A DNA stretch of 14,070 nt from the NCBI GenBank assembly GCA_944359735.1, contig CALVTA010000029.1, positions 1 through 14,070 of the forward strand, given 5' to 3'. The translations under genes and the position numbers were made by a program. Numbering within the stretch: the first letter of the stretch is position 1; every line of letters starts with the position of its first letter. Shown piece by piece: positions 13,441 through 14,070 of this stretch. This DNA is from an uncultured Bacilli bacterium. Its GTDB lineage: Bacteria > Bacillota_I > Bacilli_A > RF39 > UBA660. The notes under the pieces are model-generated. The model was not told the DNA's origin, searched no databases, and saw only the letters and a program-made list of their open reading frames with translations.

Positions 13441-13873
13441 AATATTCTAAAACCTCCTCTTGTTTTTTAAACATCTCTTCTGCTTCTTCTTTAGTTTCAT
13501 GATCATAACCAAGCAAATGATAAACACCATGCACTGCTAAAAAACACAATTCTCTCTCTAATGAATGACCATATTCCTTCGCTTGTTCTGTTGCTTTATC
13601 TAAGCTAATATAAATATCACCTAAAAGTCTAATATTATCAGGTATTACAACACTATTATCATCTTCCAAAGCAAAACTAATTACATCAGTCACTTTATCA
13701 ATATTTCGGTATTGATTATTTAATTTATGAATATAATCATTATCTACAATTATTATACTACAACTTGCATTATTTAATCTTTCAAATTCAAAAGCTTTAT
13801 TAACAACTTTTTTTATTATCTCTTCATAAAGAAACTTTTTTTGTGTCTCATTATATACAGCAATATCGTTCAC
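13424..13873 (-). CDS. ybeY: Endoribonuclease YbeY (rRNA maturation factor)
   Basis: Zinc-dependent single-strand RNase that helps mature the 3' end of 16S rRNA and takes part in ribosome quality control. The signature HGVYHLLGYDH (residues 115-125 from the start chosen) supplies the three zinc-binding histidines; TDVISFALED and LLGDIYIS, the conserved strands before it, are present. The frame opens at TTG (13897), but that codon falls about one base after the predicted transcription start and has no ribosome site. GTG at 13873, with GGTG 8 bases upstream, gives the usual YbeY beginning (V-N-D-I-A-V-Y-N-E) and about 149 residues, so it is preferred. It overlaps dgkA. Confidence 0.94.
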   Translation of the reverse strand: MNDIAVYNETQKKFLYEEIIKKVVNKAFEFERLNNASCSIIIVDNDYIHKLNNQYRNIDKVTDVISFALEDDNSVVIPDNIRLLGDIYISLDKATEQAKEYGHSLERELCFLAVHGVYHLLGYDHETKEEAEEMFKKQEEVLEYYGITR

Positions 13874-13904
13874 TATTTTAACACCGTTCCTTTCCAATGC
13901 ATAA

Positions 13905-13933
13905 ATTATAGCACAAAAAAAAAAGCTTTTAAA
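13905..13933 (-). promoter_or_regulatory. Promoter upstream of ybeY
   Basis: Extended -10 TGCTATAAT (TATAAT at 13910-13905) on the minus strand, with TTTAAA 17 bases upstream as a weak -35. Transcription would begin near 13898, giving a short leader to GTG 13873. It probably serves ybeY, dgkA and the genes after them. Confidence 0.55.
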
Positions 13934-14017
13934 GTAGCGTAATTAATCCTATTAATAAAATAATTGACACTAAATTTAAAAACCATTCTGCTTCCCGAGT
14001 TTTGTAGTTTGACAATT

Positions 14018-14067
14018 AAAAAATCATCATTTTAACCTTTGTTTATAAGGGTTTATGATGATTTTTT
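14018..14067. terminator. Bidirectional terminator at the window edge
   Basis: Perfect 13-base arms (14018-14030 and 14055-14067; ATCATCAT / ATGATGAT with A/T runs outside) enclose 24 bases, which form a further 7-pair stem (AACCTTT / AAGGGTT, one G-U). On either strand the hairpin ends in six or more T. It probably ends a gene just beyond the window and separates it from ybeY. Confidence 0.75.
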
Positions 14068-14070
14068 TAC

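Noticed and set aside
13895..13897. TTG at 13897 as the ybeY start
   Set aside because: It falls at about the transcription start predicted from the extended -10 and has no ribosome site.
1..14070. CRISPR arrays, tRNA or rRNA genes, insertion sequences
   Set aside because: No regularly spaced repeats, no cloverleaf or rRNA sequence and no transposase or terminal repeats were seen on either strand.

Overview
The window is AT-rich, and every gene lies on the minus strand, so it reads biologically from right to left. The proteins point to a low-GC Firmicutes/Bacilli-related bacterium, possibly one of the reduced-genome gut Bacilli or Mollicutes relatives. The evidence is an alpha2-type glycyl-tRNA synthetase, a YqzL homologue beside recO, small Gram-positive-type DgkA proteins, and strong AGGAGG ribosome binding sites. 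None of the 17 genes called ends in TGA (11 TAA, 6 TAG). Trp is encoded by TGG throughout.

Right part (about 14070 to 7480): the conserved Firmicutes chain ybeY - dgkA - era - yqzL - recO - glyQS is recognisable but carries extra genes. Between dgkA and era sit a transglutaminase-fold protein, a RhuM-family protein and a HAD phosphatase. Between recO and glyQS sits a membrane protein that fuses a PAP2 phosphatase to a second DgkA-type kinase domain. A class-I glutamine amidotransferase follows glyQS and overlaps it by one base. A short degraded-looking coding stretch lies upstream of glyQS.

Left-centre part (5363 to 1811): a near-consensus promoter and a structured leader, probably an L20-type autoregulatory leader, precede infC - rpmI - rplT, which run on into rpsB - tsf. 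infC very probably starts at AUU or AUA, not at the in-frame ATG upstream. L20 and S2 both carry long charged extensions ending in nearly the same 35-residue Rho_N/SAP/HeH-like domain (28 of 35 identical, with 37 consecutive identical nucleotides). This is the most unusual feature of the window.

Left end (1766 to 34): a single gene with its own promoter and terminator encodes a membrane-anchored extracellular protein. Its codon usage changes along its length, which suggests a mosaic origin.

Functionally the window is mostly translation (initiation factor 3, EF-Ts, S2, L20, L35, GlyRS), ribosome maturation (YbeY, Era), recombination (RecO) and lipid-carrier phosphorylation (two DgkA domains, one PAP2 domain), plus three accessory genes and one surface protein.
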